Source of the DNA: a virus
Reading direction: 5' to 3' (one strand)
DNA length: 32,359 nucleotides
Virus record (IMG/VR): IMGVR_UViG_3300042691_004972
Coordinates: 1-32,359 of that record
Shown: piece by piece, positions 17,418-23,888 of the stretch
How positions within the stretch are numbered: the first letter of the stretch is position 1
Layout: each line of letters starts with the position of its first letter
The notes under the pieces: model-generated
The model's input: only the letters and a program-made list of their open reading frames with translations
Databases searched by the model: none
Told to the model about the DNA's origin: nothing
Translations under genes and position numbers: made by a program

Positions 17418-17592
17418 CTTCTCTCTTTTCATCTAGGTAAGTATCTGCAATGTGATGTATTAGTTGCAGTCTGGCGATTTGCCTTTGTATGTGGTACCTG
17501 TCTGTTTCCGGCATACCACCCTTCTCTTCGTACTCGGCATTAGTCCAGAGTCTTGCTTCCTCTAGGACTTTTGCTAGTTGTTTCTTGTTCAT
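17404..17592 (-). CDS. Small charged helical protein
   Basis: 62 residues from the ATG at 17592, whose first base overlaps the upstream TGA (ATGA). A longer open frame to 17742 exists, but its extra N-terminus lies over the membrane protein gene and is Cys/Pro-rich noise. MNKKQLAKVLEEARLWTNAE is followed by TDRYHIQRQIARLQLIHHIA, long amphipathic helices that could form a coiled coil. No family recognised. Confidence 0.62.
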   Translation of the reverse strand: MNKKQLAKVLEEARLWTNAEYEEKGGMPETDRYHIQRQIARLQLIHHIADTYLDEKREDGQL

Positions 17593-17750
17593 CTGGCACC
17601 CTTGCGAGTGAACCAAAGTGAGATCACTAGGAAATGGATTGCGATTAGAACTGCACCGACCAGGTAGCCAAACCTGACATCGGTCTGCTGGATTGCAAGC
17701 ACCATCCCAAAGGATAGGAAGATGCTGATTGTGAGTAGCCAAGCTCTCAT
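17589..17750 (-). CDS. Small two-segment membrane protein
   Basis: 53 residues preceded by a strong TTAGGAG site eight bases before the ATG at 17750. MRAWLLTISIFLSFGMVLAI forms the first membrane segment, FGYLVGAVLIAIHFLVISLW the second, and the end is basic (FTRKGAR). The stop overlaps the next start. It heads the small-gene run that reads down to 16.2 kb. Function unknown; superinfection exclusion and membrane-associated roles are possible for such proteins but nothing here shows it. Confidence 0.72.
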   Translation of the reverse strand: MRAWLLTISIFLSFGMVLAIQQTDVRFGYLVGAVLIAIHFLVISLWFTRKGAR

Positions 17751-17870
17751 TTGTATCTCCTAAGTTGGCTCCCCTTGAGCCATAACTAAACCCTATACCT
17801 GTTTTTTAGTTTTTTTGGGAGATTTTTCTGTTTTTTTGCCTTTTTCGGCGTGTCGTTATAGAACTGTTAT
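17751..17870 (-). promoter_or_regulatory. A-rich leader upstream of the small-gene run
   Basis: 120 nt without a gene between the RusA remnant and the membrane protein. On the minus strand it is A-rich with several runs of seven A and has -10-like words (TATAAC near 17857, TATAGG near 17798) and a GGCTC/GAGCC 5-bp hairpin near 17765-17780. A promoter for the small genes is plausible. There is no convincing -35, so this is only a candidate. Confidence 0.3.
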
Positions 17871-18284
17871 TTAGCCCTGATCAAGGCTTTTGACGGTGAT
17901 GGTGGCACCTGGCTCGATGCCTTGGGCATACAGCTTTCGGGCTGAGATTCTGACGATTCGACTGTCGTCGGTATAAATCCCTGCAATGGCTAGGGCATCT
18001 CCAACGGACCTTACTAGTTTGTCTAGCGGTCAGAGGTCGGGGGCAACAGTTGGAAGCCCCCGACTCACAGTTTTACCTCTTGGCATGTAGAAATTGACTA
18101 TTAGCTCACAGGGGCCGTCTATTGGCTCCCAGTCTGCTGGCAGGGTTGCTATTGCCTGGTTGACAATGGCGGTTCGCCAGGCTTTGTGTTTCTTGCTGTT
18201 GACCTGGACTATTCTGCCGTTGATGATGGCGTGTGAGCCTTGGCTGGCTGGATCACCAGAAACGCTAAGGCTTATCTCTGCCAT
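17871..18284 (-). pseudogene. rusA: RusA-type Holliday junction resolvase, interrupted by in-frame TGA
   Basis: The frame holds a full-length RusA-like protein (138 codons) split after residue 84 by TGA at 18030-18032. The first part has the family opening (SLSVSGDPASQGSH) and FYMPRGKTVSRGLPTVAPDL. After the stop the same frame continues PLDKLVRSVGDALAIAGIY, then TDDSRIVRISARK, both RusA-typical. The family's catalytic D-L-D should read PDLDKL. Here three codons (Leu, stop, Pro) are inserted between its two Asp residues. No ATG, GTG or TTG lies in frame after the stop before the conserved part. RusA resolves Holliday junctions; this copy is probably dead, unless TGA is read through or the base calls are wrong. 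Confidence 0.82.
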
Positions 18285-18432
18285 ACAAGTCCCATGCTCC
18301 CATTATTGCAGCACAGGTGTAGAGCAGACCGAAGGCCAGTCCCAAACCCCCTAGAACGCTAGTTGTGTTCAGGGATAGGTTTATTAGTATGCCGGCGGTG
18401 AGGGCAGGGACTAGCCAACGGAGATTTCTCAA
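18265..18432 (-). CDS. Small two-segment membrane protein in replication region
   Basis: 55 residues from a TTG at 18432 that overlaps the SSB gene's TGA (TTGA). RNLRWLVPALTAGILINLSL and VLGGLGLAFGLLYTCAAIMG are both long hydrophobic runs, giving two membrane segments with a short Asn/Thr/Ser turn. It ends WDLYGRDKP and overlaps the RusA start by 20 nt. No ribosome site is visible, so expression would depend on coupling to the SSB gene. Function unknown. Confidence 0.55.
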   Translation of the reverse strand: MRNLRWLVPALTAGILINLSLNTTSVLGGLGLAFGLLYTCAAIMGAWDLYGRDKP

Positions 18433-18758
18433 AAGGGGCTTGGCTCGTGGGTTGGCTCAAACAACGACTTGACTACCTGAGCTGGGTCGCTAGGCGTGAT
18501 GTAAGGGTTGTTGATGCTCACCTTGATGCTTGACTTGGGCTCGCCCTCTTTGTTGGTCCAGTTGTCAATCTCGGCTGAGTAAAGACCCTCAACCTGCAAC
18601 TCGTCACCGATGTCAAATGTGGTCGGTGTCTTTAGCCATACTGTGTATCGCTTGTTGATTGTTTCGCCAGCCTTGGTTGTGTATGCCTCGGTTAGCTCGA
18701 TGCCCTTGCCTTCGTAGAATACTCGGCTAATGGTGCCCTTGACTTTGATACTTGCCAT
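18429..18758 (-). CDS. Single-strand DNA-binding protein-like (OB fold)
   Basis: 109 residues, shorter than bacterial SSB (about 160-180). The OB-fold order is visible: IKVKGTISRVFYEGKGIELT, then INKRYTVWLKTP, then GDELQVEGLYSAEIDNWTNK and EPKSSIKVSINNPYI. These match SSB strands, including the aromatic YTVW and W residues that stack on DNA. It ends with a short Pro-rich, acidic tail (EPTHEPSPF) that may replace the protein-interaction tail. It lies between the helicase and the resolvase remnant, fitting a replication role. AAGGAAAAAAGAG precedes the ATG. Confidence 0.72.
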   Translation of the reverse strand: MASIKVKGTISRVFYEGKGIELTEAYTTKAGETINKRYTVWLKTPTTFDIGDELQVEGLYSAEIDNWTNKEGEPKSSIKVSINNPYITPSDPAQVVKSLFEPTHEPSPF

Positions 18759-18789
18759 CTCTTTTTTCCTTATCTCTTGTTGTTTTACT

Positions 18790-19065
18790 CTAGTGGTCGC
18801 CTATGACATGGTTGGGGTTGGTGCAGTCAGAGTGGCCACAAGACCTGATGCCTGGCAAGACTGGCTTGCCGTCAAATAGTGGGATGGTGAGGGTTTCCTT
18901 GTCGAACTCCCCTTGCCAAGGTATGCACTTCTCCGAGCCGTACTTGATAACCAAGGCTCGGTGCATACGGCAGGACTGGCACTTGAGGTCTTTCCTCTTG
19001 CGCTTATGGGTGTTGACCTTCCAGGTAGCACCGCATCGGCAACACAGTGCCACATTGTCATCCAC
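18790..19065 (-). CDS. Zinc-ribbon protein with HNH-like C-terminus
   Basis: 91 residues. A zinc site is formed by C8/C11 and C29/C32, with a basic stretch NTHKRKRKDLKCQSC between. The second part has CIPWQGEFD (C47) and then CGHSDCTNPNHVIGD (C76, H78, C81, H86), the pattern of HNH-type phage nucleases in which Cys-x-Asn-Pro-x-His closes the metal site. The usual catalytic DH pair of an HNH core is not clear, so it may be a non-catalytic relative. It follows DnaB by 9 nt. DNA binding is likely, cleavage uncertain. Confidence 0.62.
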   Translation of the reverse strand: MDDNVALCCRCGATWKVNTHKRKRKDLKCQSCRMHRALVIKYGSEKCIPWQGEFDKETLTIPLFDGKPVLPGIRSCGHSDCTNPNHVIGDH

Positions 19066-19074
19066 GCCATAATC

Positions 19075-20301
19075 TTATCCCTCGACAACTCTGGCATGGT
19101 GACCCTCAAACTTTAGCCACGCCTTGTTTGTGGTGCCGTGTCGGTTCTTTGCGACATTCAAGATCATCTGGGAGCGTTCCCACTCCATGTCGCCCTCTAC
19201 CTGTTCTCGGTGCAGCAAGATAACCACATCGGCATCCTGCTCAATGCCACCTGAATCTCTGAGGTCTGCCATGTCTGGCTCTGAGTTCTTGCGTTGCTCT
19301 GGACCTCGGTTAAGCTGGGCTAGGGCAATGACCGGCACTTCCAAATCTCTGGCAAGGTTCTTTAGCCCGATGGAGATGTCGGTAATCATCTCGTATCTCT
19401 TGCGACCCTTTTCCGTGTCCTGAATCAAGCCAAGGTAGTCAACGACAATCGCCTTTAGGTTGCCGTCTGACTTAACGCTGTTAGCTAGTGCCCTAATCTG
19501 CTGAATCGTCTGCCCTGACTTGTCGTGAATAGCCAGCTCGTGTTTTGTCTGCCTAATTGTTTCGGCTATCTTTTGCCACTCGTGATCTCTAATGGTTCCC
19601 TTCTCAAGGTTGCCGAGATAAACAGAAGCTTCCATTGCAATGATGCGGTTATAGAGTTCGGTCTTGCCCATCTCAAGGCTGTGGAACGACACAGGCCCAG
19701 ACTTAGACAAGTGCCAAGCTAGCTGCAACCCAACAATGGTCTTACCAACACCAGGTCTAGCTCCAACGATGTAAAGCGCACCAGGTCGCAATCCGCCGAT
19801 TATGTTGTTGAGCTGGTCCCAAGGTGTCAGCGGATAATTGCGTGGCTTGTCTAGCTCATCAAGGTAAGGGATAAGTTCGTCATCAACATAGCTTGGCTTG
19901 ACTGCAATGTTGCGCTCAATGATTCCGTCAATGCTTTTCTTTGCCTGTTCCATTACCTCGGCAAGGTCAGAGTGTTTAGCTGACTCGCTGATAACGGCAG
20001 CGGTAGCACTTAGTCGCCGTCTGGTGCTTTCCTCGACAACCTTGCTGGCGTAGAAGTCAACAGATGTTGCGGTTGGGGTAGCCGTAATGCAGTCATGCAA
20101 GTAGCTGGCAAGCTTAGGCAACCTAGCCCCGACTGTAATGACATCTATCGGGTTGCGGTGGTGCTTCATCTCAAGCATCGTTTTGTAGATGATGTGGTGG
20201 CTTGAATCTAGGAAGTCATCCGGTACTAGGGTCAGGTCATCGAGTGCCTTGCCGTTAGTCAGCAGGATGGAGCCGATTACCGACTGCTCAAAGTCATTCA
20301 T
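19075..20301 (-). CDS. dnaB: Replicative DNA helicase, DnaB family
   Basis: 408 residues, slightly shorter than cellular DnaB (about 450-470). A short N-terminal helical domain (FEQSVIGSILLTNGKAL; HRNPIDVITVG) leads to the RecA-like motor with Walker A GARPGVGKT at 180-188, the H/D-box Walker B region AIVVDYLGLIQDTEK near 280, and IALAQLNRGPEQR near 325, then DLRDSGGIEQDADVVILLHR. It unwinds DNA at the replication fork. The start overlaps the initiator-like gene by 8 nt, as expected for an initiator-helicase pair. No primase or polymerase is visible in the genome, so these should come from the host. Confidence 0.92.
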   Translation of the reverse strand: MNDFEQSVIGSILLTNGKALDDLTLVPDDFLDSSHHIIYKTMLEMKHHRNPIDVITVGARLPKLASYLHDCITATPTATSVDFYASKVVEESTRRRLSATAAVISESAKHSDLAEVMEQAKKSIDGIIERNIAVKPSYVDDELIPYLDELDKPRNYPLTPWDQLNNIIGGLRPGALYIVGARPGVGKTIVGLQLAWHLSKSGPVSFHSLEMGKTELYNRIIAMEASVYLGNLEKGTIRDHEWQKIAETIRQTKHELAIHDKSGQTIQQIRALANSVKSDGNLKAIVVDYLGLIQDTEKGRKRYEMITDISIGLKNLARDLEVPVIALAQLNRGPEQRKNSEPDMADLRDSGGIEQDADVVILLHREQVEGDMEWERSQMILNVAKNRHGTTNKAWLKFEGHHARVVEG

Positions 20302-20950
20302 GCCATTTGCCTATCTTTAGCTTTGGAAGTGTTTTGTTTTGTTCTTCTGGTTTGATGCCTTGGTAGTCCATTGCGTTAATTAGCCAGTTGCGATAGCTGG
20401 CGTTCCAGTCTTTTCTGCTCTCGGCTTTTGAGGTGTAGTAGTTGATGAACTTAGCAAGCTCTTTGGCATAATTCAAGCCAGGGTACTTAGTTGGATACTC
20501 ATCAATAATCTTTTGAGCTGGTTGCCAATCATCTGTAATCTTGCTTGCTTTATTCTCTTGTTTATTCTTAGTTCTTTGGTGTTCTTTAGTAATAGTGTTC
20601 TTTGTGTCCTGTTTTCCGTCAGCGGTTTTTACCGTTGCGGGGTTTTGGAAGGGGTCAGCAGTAGTCCAAATGAAGTCGGCAAAGGTTCCGTCATCATTGT
20701 GTTCTTGCTTTTCTGATCTAGTTAGGTAGCCATAGAGTTCAAGCTCTTTGACTGCCGATTTGATTGTGTCCACTCCGGTCTTGTTGAACCTTGCCAGACT
20801 GCTAACGCTCATGTTCCAGCCAGGTCTGTGGGACATCAGTTGCGTTAGTAGCCCGATGGCTTTTAGGCTCAATCGAGAATCCCTTACCCAGTCGTTTGGT
20901 ATCTGGGTAAAGTGGTCATCAAAATTGTGGTGGCCTCGAATCAGTGGCAT
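20294..20950 (-). CDS. Replication initiator-like helix-turn-helix protein
   Basis: 218 residues. Residues 10-90 form a winged-helix domain as in phage replication organisers: FTQIPNDWVRDSRLSLKAIG, LLTQLMSHRPGWNMSVSSLA and TIKSAVKELELYGYLTRSE. A Lys/Asn-rich, low-complexity linker (about 115-145) separates it from a C-terminal domain with LAKFINYYTSKAESRKDWNA, similar to DnaD-like helicase-loading regions. It probably binds the origin and delivers the helicase encoded next. The start overlaps the preceding TAA. Confidence 0.75.
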   Translation of the reverse strand: MPLIRGHHNFDDHFTQIPNDWVRDSRLSLKAIGLLTQLMSHRPGWNMSVSSLARFNKTGVDTIKSAVKELELYGYLTRSEKQEHNDDGTFADFIWTTADPFQNPATVKTADGKQDTKNTITKEHQRTKNKQENKASKITDDWQPAQKIIDEYPTKYPGLNYAKELAKFINYYTSKAESRKDWNASYRNWLINAMDYQGIKPEEQNKTLPKLKIGKWHE

Positions 20951-21144
20951 TAGGCTGCTGCCCTCTCAGCCATCAGCATCATCACAGTTGGGCTGATGAC
21001 TCTATTGTCGTAGCCCTCTTTGACCAGCATTACCCACTGACCGGCATCAAGGCCCATCGCCTTGTAGTCCATCTCAGCCATGAAGATGTTTCCGCCGTAC
21101 ATTTCCAGTACCTCGGCGAGATTTTTATTGTCCCAGTTAAACAC
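20950..21144 (-). CDS. Small protein at head of replication operon
   Basis: 64 residues with GTG start at 21144 and AAAAGGA nine bases upstream. Sequence begins MFNWDNKNLAEVLEMYGGNI, then MAEMDYKAMGLDAGQWVMLV and a Met/Ala-rich helix at the end. The appearance suggests a compact helical DNA-binding or adaptor protein. Not recognised. It follows the structured non-coding region 21145-21371, whose transcript would be its leader. Confidence 0.6.
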   Translation of the reverse strand: MFNWDNKNLAEVLEMYGGNIFMAEMDYKAMGLDAGQWVMLVKEGYDNRVISPTVMMLMAERAAA

Positions 21145-21371
21145 AAAGTGCCATCCTTTTCATTGAGGTTGGCACTAGAATTAGTTAGATGCCAACAGTC
21201 GGTTTGTTGGTGTCATGCCCTCTAGCGGTTTAGGCCTCTAGGGGGCACTTTTATTTAGTTATGGTTTTACCTTAGCACCTGTTTGGTACAAGGGGCCAAA
21301 CCCCAGCGGTTTGATCTAATCCTTTTGGGATTTACAGGGACCGCTCTGGGGTGTCCGATTTGACCTTAGCA
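21145..21371 (-). other. Structured intergenic region: candidate leader RNA, ncRNA or origin
   Basis: The longest gene-free stretch (227 nt). It contains, in plus coordinates: a 7-bp repeat GTTGGCA 21168-21174 with TGCCAAC 21190-21196; CCAACA 21192-21197 with TGTTGG 21205-21210, which competes with it; GCCCTCTAG 21217-21225 with CTAGGGGGC 21238-21246; GTTTGG 21281-21286 with CCAAAC 21296-21301; an 11-bp stem with a 2-nt bulge (21300-21310 with 21340-21352) enclosing AATCC/GGATT (21318-21322 with 21328-21332). ACCTTAGCA occurs twice (21269-21277, 21363-21371). It sits upstream of the replication genes, so it may be a folded leader, a small RNA or an origin. Confidence 0.6.
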
Positions 21372-21713
21372 TCAAAAGTATTCAATGTCGTCATTAGACA
21401 CAGGTGTCCTGTTGTAGTCGTTGTCTAGTAGGAACCAGCCGTCACCCATGTAAACAGGGGTCAGCTCAGGGACTTGATGCCTCTCTAGCTTCCAGCCAAA
21501 CTTGCGCCCTAGCTCAGCAAACTTAGCATTTGACTCGAGAAAGCCGTTAGCCTCTGAGCAAAGCACAATGATGTTGCTGGGCTTATCAAGTAGCTTTGAG
21601 CCACCCATCTGTCTTGATTGACGATGCTGCGGGACAAGCGTGTCATCTGTCGTACCGCAATGGCTACAACAGCGATCTCTTTGCAAGAACTTGTCGAAGG
21701 CTTTTTTATTCAT
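21372..21713 (-). CDS. HNH endonuclease-like protein
   Basis: 113 residues from the ATG at 21713. The open frame extends to 21797, but the inner start (MNKKAFDKFLQRDR) fits better because the upstream segment lies over the preceding gene. Motifs: RCCSHCGTTDDTLVPQHRQSR, with a CxxC zinc pair and the QH replacing the usual DH, then LDKPSNIIVLCSEANGFLES near the Asn position. The C-terminal part (GRKFGWKLERHQ; WFLLDNDYNR) is typical of phage HNH proteins that contact DNA. The Q-for-D change next to the His may affect activity. Unlike the HNH at 13582 it lies in the early region. Confidence 0.72.
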   Translation of the reverse strand: MNKKAFDKFLQRDRCCSHCGTTDDTLVPQHRQSRQMGGSKLLDKPSNIIVLCSEANGFLESNAKFAELGRKFGWKLERHQVPELTPVYMGDGWFLLDNDYNRTPVSNDDIEYF

Positions 21714-21921
21714 CCCAAGGGTCGTATTCTTTTGCAGGTATGTCGAGTCCGGTGCCTCTGTAATCGGCTGCAAATCCGATGGTTGAGCTTGTTTCATAAT
21801 CCCTCAGCTCTGTTGCTGCTTCCTGGCAAGTATGCTTTTTGCGCCACTCTCGGACTAGGACAATCGGGTTAGGTTCGTCAGTCTTGAACTTGGCACCACA
21901 TGAGCAGGTTTCGGCAATCAC
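21706..21921 (-). CDS. Small Cys-containing protein
   Basis: 71 residues with GTG start at 21921. It begins MIAETCSCGAKFKTDE, with a CxCG pair, and has KKHTCQEAATELRDYET, giving a possible Cys/Cys/His/Cys metal site, and an acidic end (AKEYDPWDE). It overlaps the HNH gene by 8 nt. Small zinc-finger-like proteins of this look are frequent in the early regions of actinophages. Function unknown. Confidence 0.62.
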   Translation of the reverse strand: MIAETCSCGAKFKTDEPNPIVLVREWRKKHTCQEAATELRDYETSSTIGFAADYRGTGLDIPAKEYDPWDE

Positions 21922-21938
21922 CCGATAAGGCTACCAGC

Positions 21939-22277
21939 CTAGGCGTTTCGCCACTGTAATTCGACATTCTTGCTGATTACAGCCATCATTGTGGCTTGGT
22001 CTGACAGGGTTTTTAGCTTGGTTTTGACCCTGTTGTATTCGGCTCTGGCTAGGTCTGCCTTTAGCTTTTCATCTACTGCTTGCAACTTAGCCACAGCTTG
22101 TCGGTCTGCAACAGTGCCAGAGTTGTTGATAAAGGCTAAAGAAACTGCCCTGTCATAAGCAGCCTCGGCATCTGCCATCTTGCACTCAGCGTCATAAAGC
22201 GCATTGCTACCCTTGTCCATCTCGCTGGTCAGGCGTTGTAGCTCCTGGACTATGTGGCCTGGTGTAATAATTTCCAT
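21939..22277 (-). CDS. Coiled-coil protein
   Basis: 112 residues, almost entirely helical: VQELQRLTSEMDKGSNALYD, then AECKMADAEAAYDRAVSLAF and ADRQAVAKLQAVDEKLKADL. Heptad-like spacing of Leu/Ala suggests a coiled coil. The start at 22277 overlaps the previous gene by about 70 nt in another frame; Met20 at 22220 would avoid most of the overlap. It lies just after the recombination pair, so a helper role there is possible. Not recognised. Confidence 0.62.
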   Translation of the reverse strand: MEIITPGHIVQELQRLTSEMDKGSNALYDAECKMADAEAAYDRAVSLAFINNSGTVADRQAVAKLQAVDEKLKADLARAEYNRVKTKLKTLSDQATMMAVISKNVELQWRNA

Positions 22278-22419
22278 CTCTTAGCCTTCTAGCTTTCTCT
22301 CTTTGTAATCGCCATAGGTCGGTGAGGATGTCAAGCTCACCCTTGTCATACTGCTCATGTAGGCACTCTTGGACTTCAAGGATTGAGCTAAGCAGAATCC
22401 TTTGTGCCTGATAGTCCAT
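22207..22419 (-). CDS. Small helical protein
   Basis: 70 residues. MDYQAQRILLSSILEVQECL is followed by DKGELDILTDLWRLQREKAR, both amphipathic helices, and then an unstructured Pro/Gly/Asp-rich tail (RPHSPGATTPDQRDGQG). The last 70 nt overlap the next gene in a different frame, so the tail could simply be read-through coding with little constraint. Start ATG overlaps the annealing protein gene by 32 nt. Function unknown. Confidence 0.55.
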   Translation of the reverse strand: MDYQAQRILLSSILEVQECLHEQYDKGELDILTDLWRLQREKARRLRDGNYYTRPHSPGATTPDQRDGQG

Positions 22420-22912
22420 TAGCTATTTCCTTGATCTTGTCGAGCGTTGCTGTGTCAGCTCCACCAGTCTTAGCTTCGCTGTATAGCAAGCGTAAACCAT
22501 CAAGGTCATTGCCTAATTCTGTTGCCATTGCAAGCCAATCTTTTGTAGTGGCTTTGCTTTTTACTTGTCTGTTGCGAACTTCCTCAGATGAGGCAATTCC
22601 CTTTTTAGTGTCAACAGCAAGTGCAGCAACCATCGCTCTACCCCAAGCAGCTGTTTCAGCGTTCTGGACTTCGCTATCTCTCGTGAAGTTTGTCGGTCCT
22701 GGGATTGGTTCCCAAGCTGTGCCGATACCAGGTCGCTGGTCATCTGGTGAGCGATAAGCAGCAGCTGTATAAACAACCCAATCTTTGTTGTTGACTCGGA
22801 CAAACTCGTACTTGACCTGTTGCAGTGAGCCTTCTGGGAACTTCTCCCTAAACTCAACTATGCGTGTTGCTACATCTATGTAGTCCAGTGGACCCTTGTA
22901 GTTTTGTGCCAT
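22388..22912 (-). CDS. Single-strand annealing recombination protein, Erf-like
   Basis: 174 residues. The segment YIDVATRIVEFREKFPEGSL is followed by WVVYTAAAYRSPDD, a Pro/Gly loop, and the signature NAETAAWGRAMVAAL, DTKKGIASSEEVRNRQ. The last part matches the conserved E-T-x-x-x-G-R-A and G-I-A-S-x-E-E-V of Erf-type and related annealing proteins. Directly downstream of the YqaJ exonuclease gene, it would complete an exonuclease-plus-annealing pair like lambda Red or RecE/RecT. A more cautious reading is a conserved actinophage DNA-binding protein of unproved activity. Confidence 0.7.
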   Translation of the reverse strand: MAQNYKGPLDYIDVATRIVEFREKFPEGSLQQVKYEFVRVNNKDWVVYTAAAYRSPDDQRPGIGTAWEPIPGPTNFTRDSEVQNAETAAWGRAMVAALAVDTKKGIASSEEVRNRQVKSKATTKDWLAMATELGNDLDGLRLLYSEAKTGGADTATLDKIKEIANGLSGTKDSA

Positions 22913-23803
22913 TTATTTACCCTTCTCGTGATGCAAATAAGGCGCACCGCCAGCTCTAGATCTAAGACTAAGCAGATGCTCGCCAAAGACTAGGCCTCGC
23001 TTTTTGCCTTCCATTGCTTTAATAACTCTAGCTTTTAGGTCTGTCATTTTCTTGTTAGCAACCTCGTAATCTTGCACCGAGTTTAGGTAGTGCATACCTA
23101 GCTCGTCAAGGTCAACCTCGCCGTCTTCGATGTTGGGGCTAAGTGCCCTGACAGTTTCTAGTGTCGAGTTAGACCCATCCCAGTCAGGCATCTTGAAATC
23201 AAGGCAAGCTTGCCGAAATCTAAGAGCAGACTCATAAAGCGTTTGCGCCTCGAACTCATCCCACTCAATGTCAAACTCCATGTAGCTTGACCCTGCAAGG
23301 GCAACGAGCTTAGCTTGCCGAATACCAAAGACACTCATGTACCAAAGCACCTGTGCCCGATAAGACTGTGGCACTTGTGTCCAGTAATCCCTAGAGAACT
23401 TGACCTCAACAATTCCCCAGTTGCCATCCTCATCTAGGTAAAGACCATCAGGGTTAGCTCTTGCCCAGTCATCAGCTTGATTGGCCCAAGTGCCTGTTTC
23501 GTAGATTGTCAGCTCAGGATGCTCGTCTGCAAACAAGTCAAGGATAGGTGCCTCAAGTTTTGTGCCAAGCTTCATTGACATTGACGGCGTAATCTCATCT
23601 GGGATTTGTCCTGTCTTTTTAGCCCACTTGGTAATTGCCGATTCCCATTGGCTTAGTCCGGCGATTGCAGCGATGTCTGATCCACCGATTGCACCTGGCT
23701 CGTTGCGTAGCTCATGCCACTCCGGTGAGCCGTTAGCAAAGTCCCCTAGCAGGACTGCCTCGTGAATTGTGTTTATCTCGGTTGGTAGTTTTGATACTGG
23801 CAA
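22913..23803 (-). CDS. YqaJ-type viral exonuclease
   Basis: 296 residues from a TTG at 23803, with GAGAGGG six bases upstream. The lambda-exonuclease/YqaJ nuclease core is clear: SPEWHELRNEPGAIGGSDIA (about 25-45), MKLGTKLEAPILDLF (E ligand, about 82-96), ANPDGLYLDEDGNWGIVEVK (Asp and the E-x-K pair, about 114-133), and YRAQVLWYMSVFG. It degrades one strand from a double-strand end, feeding the annealing protein. It is the first gene of the long minus-strand transcription unit and lies 91 nt from the divergent whiB gene. Confidence 0.88.
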   Translation of the reverse strand: MPVSKLPTEINTIHEAVLLGDFANGSPEWHELRNEPGAIGGSDIAAIAGLSQWESAITKWAKKTGQIPDEITPSMSMKLGTKLEAPILDLFADEHPELTIYETGTWANQADDWARANPDGLYLDEDGNWGIVEVKFSRDYWTQVPQSYRAQVLWYMSVFGIRQAKLVALAGSSYMEFDIEWDEFEAQTLYESALRFRQACLDFKMPDWDGSNSTLETVRALSPNIEDGEVDLDELGMHYLNSVQDYEVANKKMTDLKARVIKAMEGKKRGLVFGEHLLSLRSRAGGAPYLHHEKGK

Positions 23804-23827
23804 GGTTTCCCTCTCTTTTCCTTGTCG

Positions 23828-23862
23828 GCAAATCCACGCTATCTCTCTCGGCGTGGATTTGC
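23828..23862. promoter_or_regulatory. Perfect 12-bp palindrome in the divergent region
   Basis: GCAAATCCACGC (23828-23839) and GCGTGGATTTGC (23851-23862) are exact inverted repeats around 11 nt. On the plus side the right arm overlaps the candidate whiB -35 box (23859-23864). On the minus side it lies in the leader of the exonuclease gene, 25 nt before its start. It is not followed by a T-run in either direction close enough for a terminator, so an operator or leader hairpin is more likely. Confidence 0.7.
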
Positions 23863-23888
23863 TATTTATCCTGAGGCTACTCTAATCT
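23859..23888 (+). promoter_or_regulatory. Candidate leaderless promoter of whiB
   Basis: TTGCTA (23859-23864), an 18-bp spacer, and TAATCT (23883-23888) fit a -35/-10 pair. The ATG of whiB starts at 23895, exactly where transcription should start, and there is no ribosome site before it. A leaderless mRNA is therefore likely, a common mode in actinobacteria. Confidence 0.55.

Noticed and set aside
18021-18040. RF2-like +1 programmed frameshift at CTC TGA C in RusA
   Set aside because: The +1 frame meets TAG two codons later, while the RusA C-terminal half is in the zero frame; frameshifting cannot join the two parts.
17871-18284. TGA recoded as an amino acid throughout the genome
   Set aside because: TGA is the terminal stop of several well-bounded genes (for example at 3672, 13905 and 17589) with overlapping starts, so it is a normal stop codon here.
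19124-19423. Plus-strand 99-residue ORF inside the helicase gene
   Set aside because: Antisense shadow of the conserved DnaB motor region; composition is Ser/Arg/Met-rich without domain features.
21217-21260. Plus-strand intrinsic terminator (GCCCTCTAG hairpin followed by ACTTTTATTT)
   Set aside because: No plus-strand gene lies upstream for more than 20 kb and the T-run is interrupted; kept only as part of the structured region.
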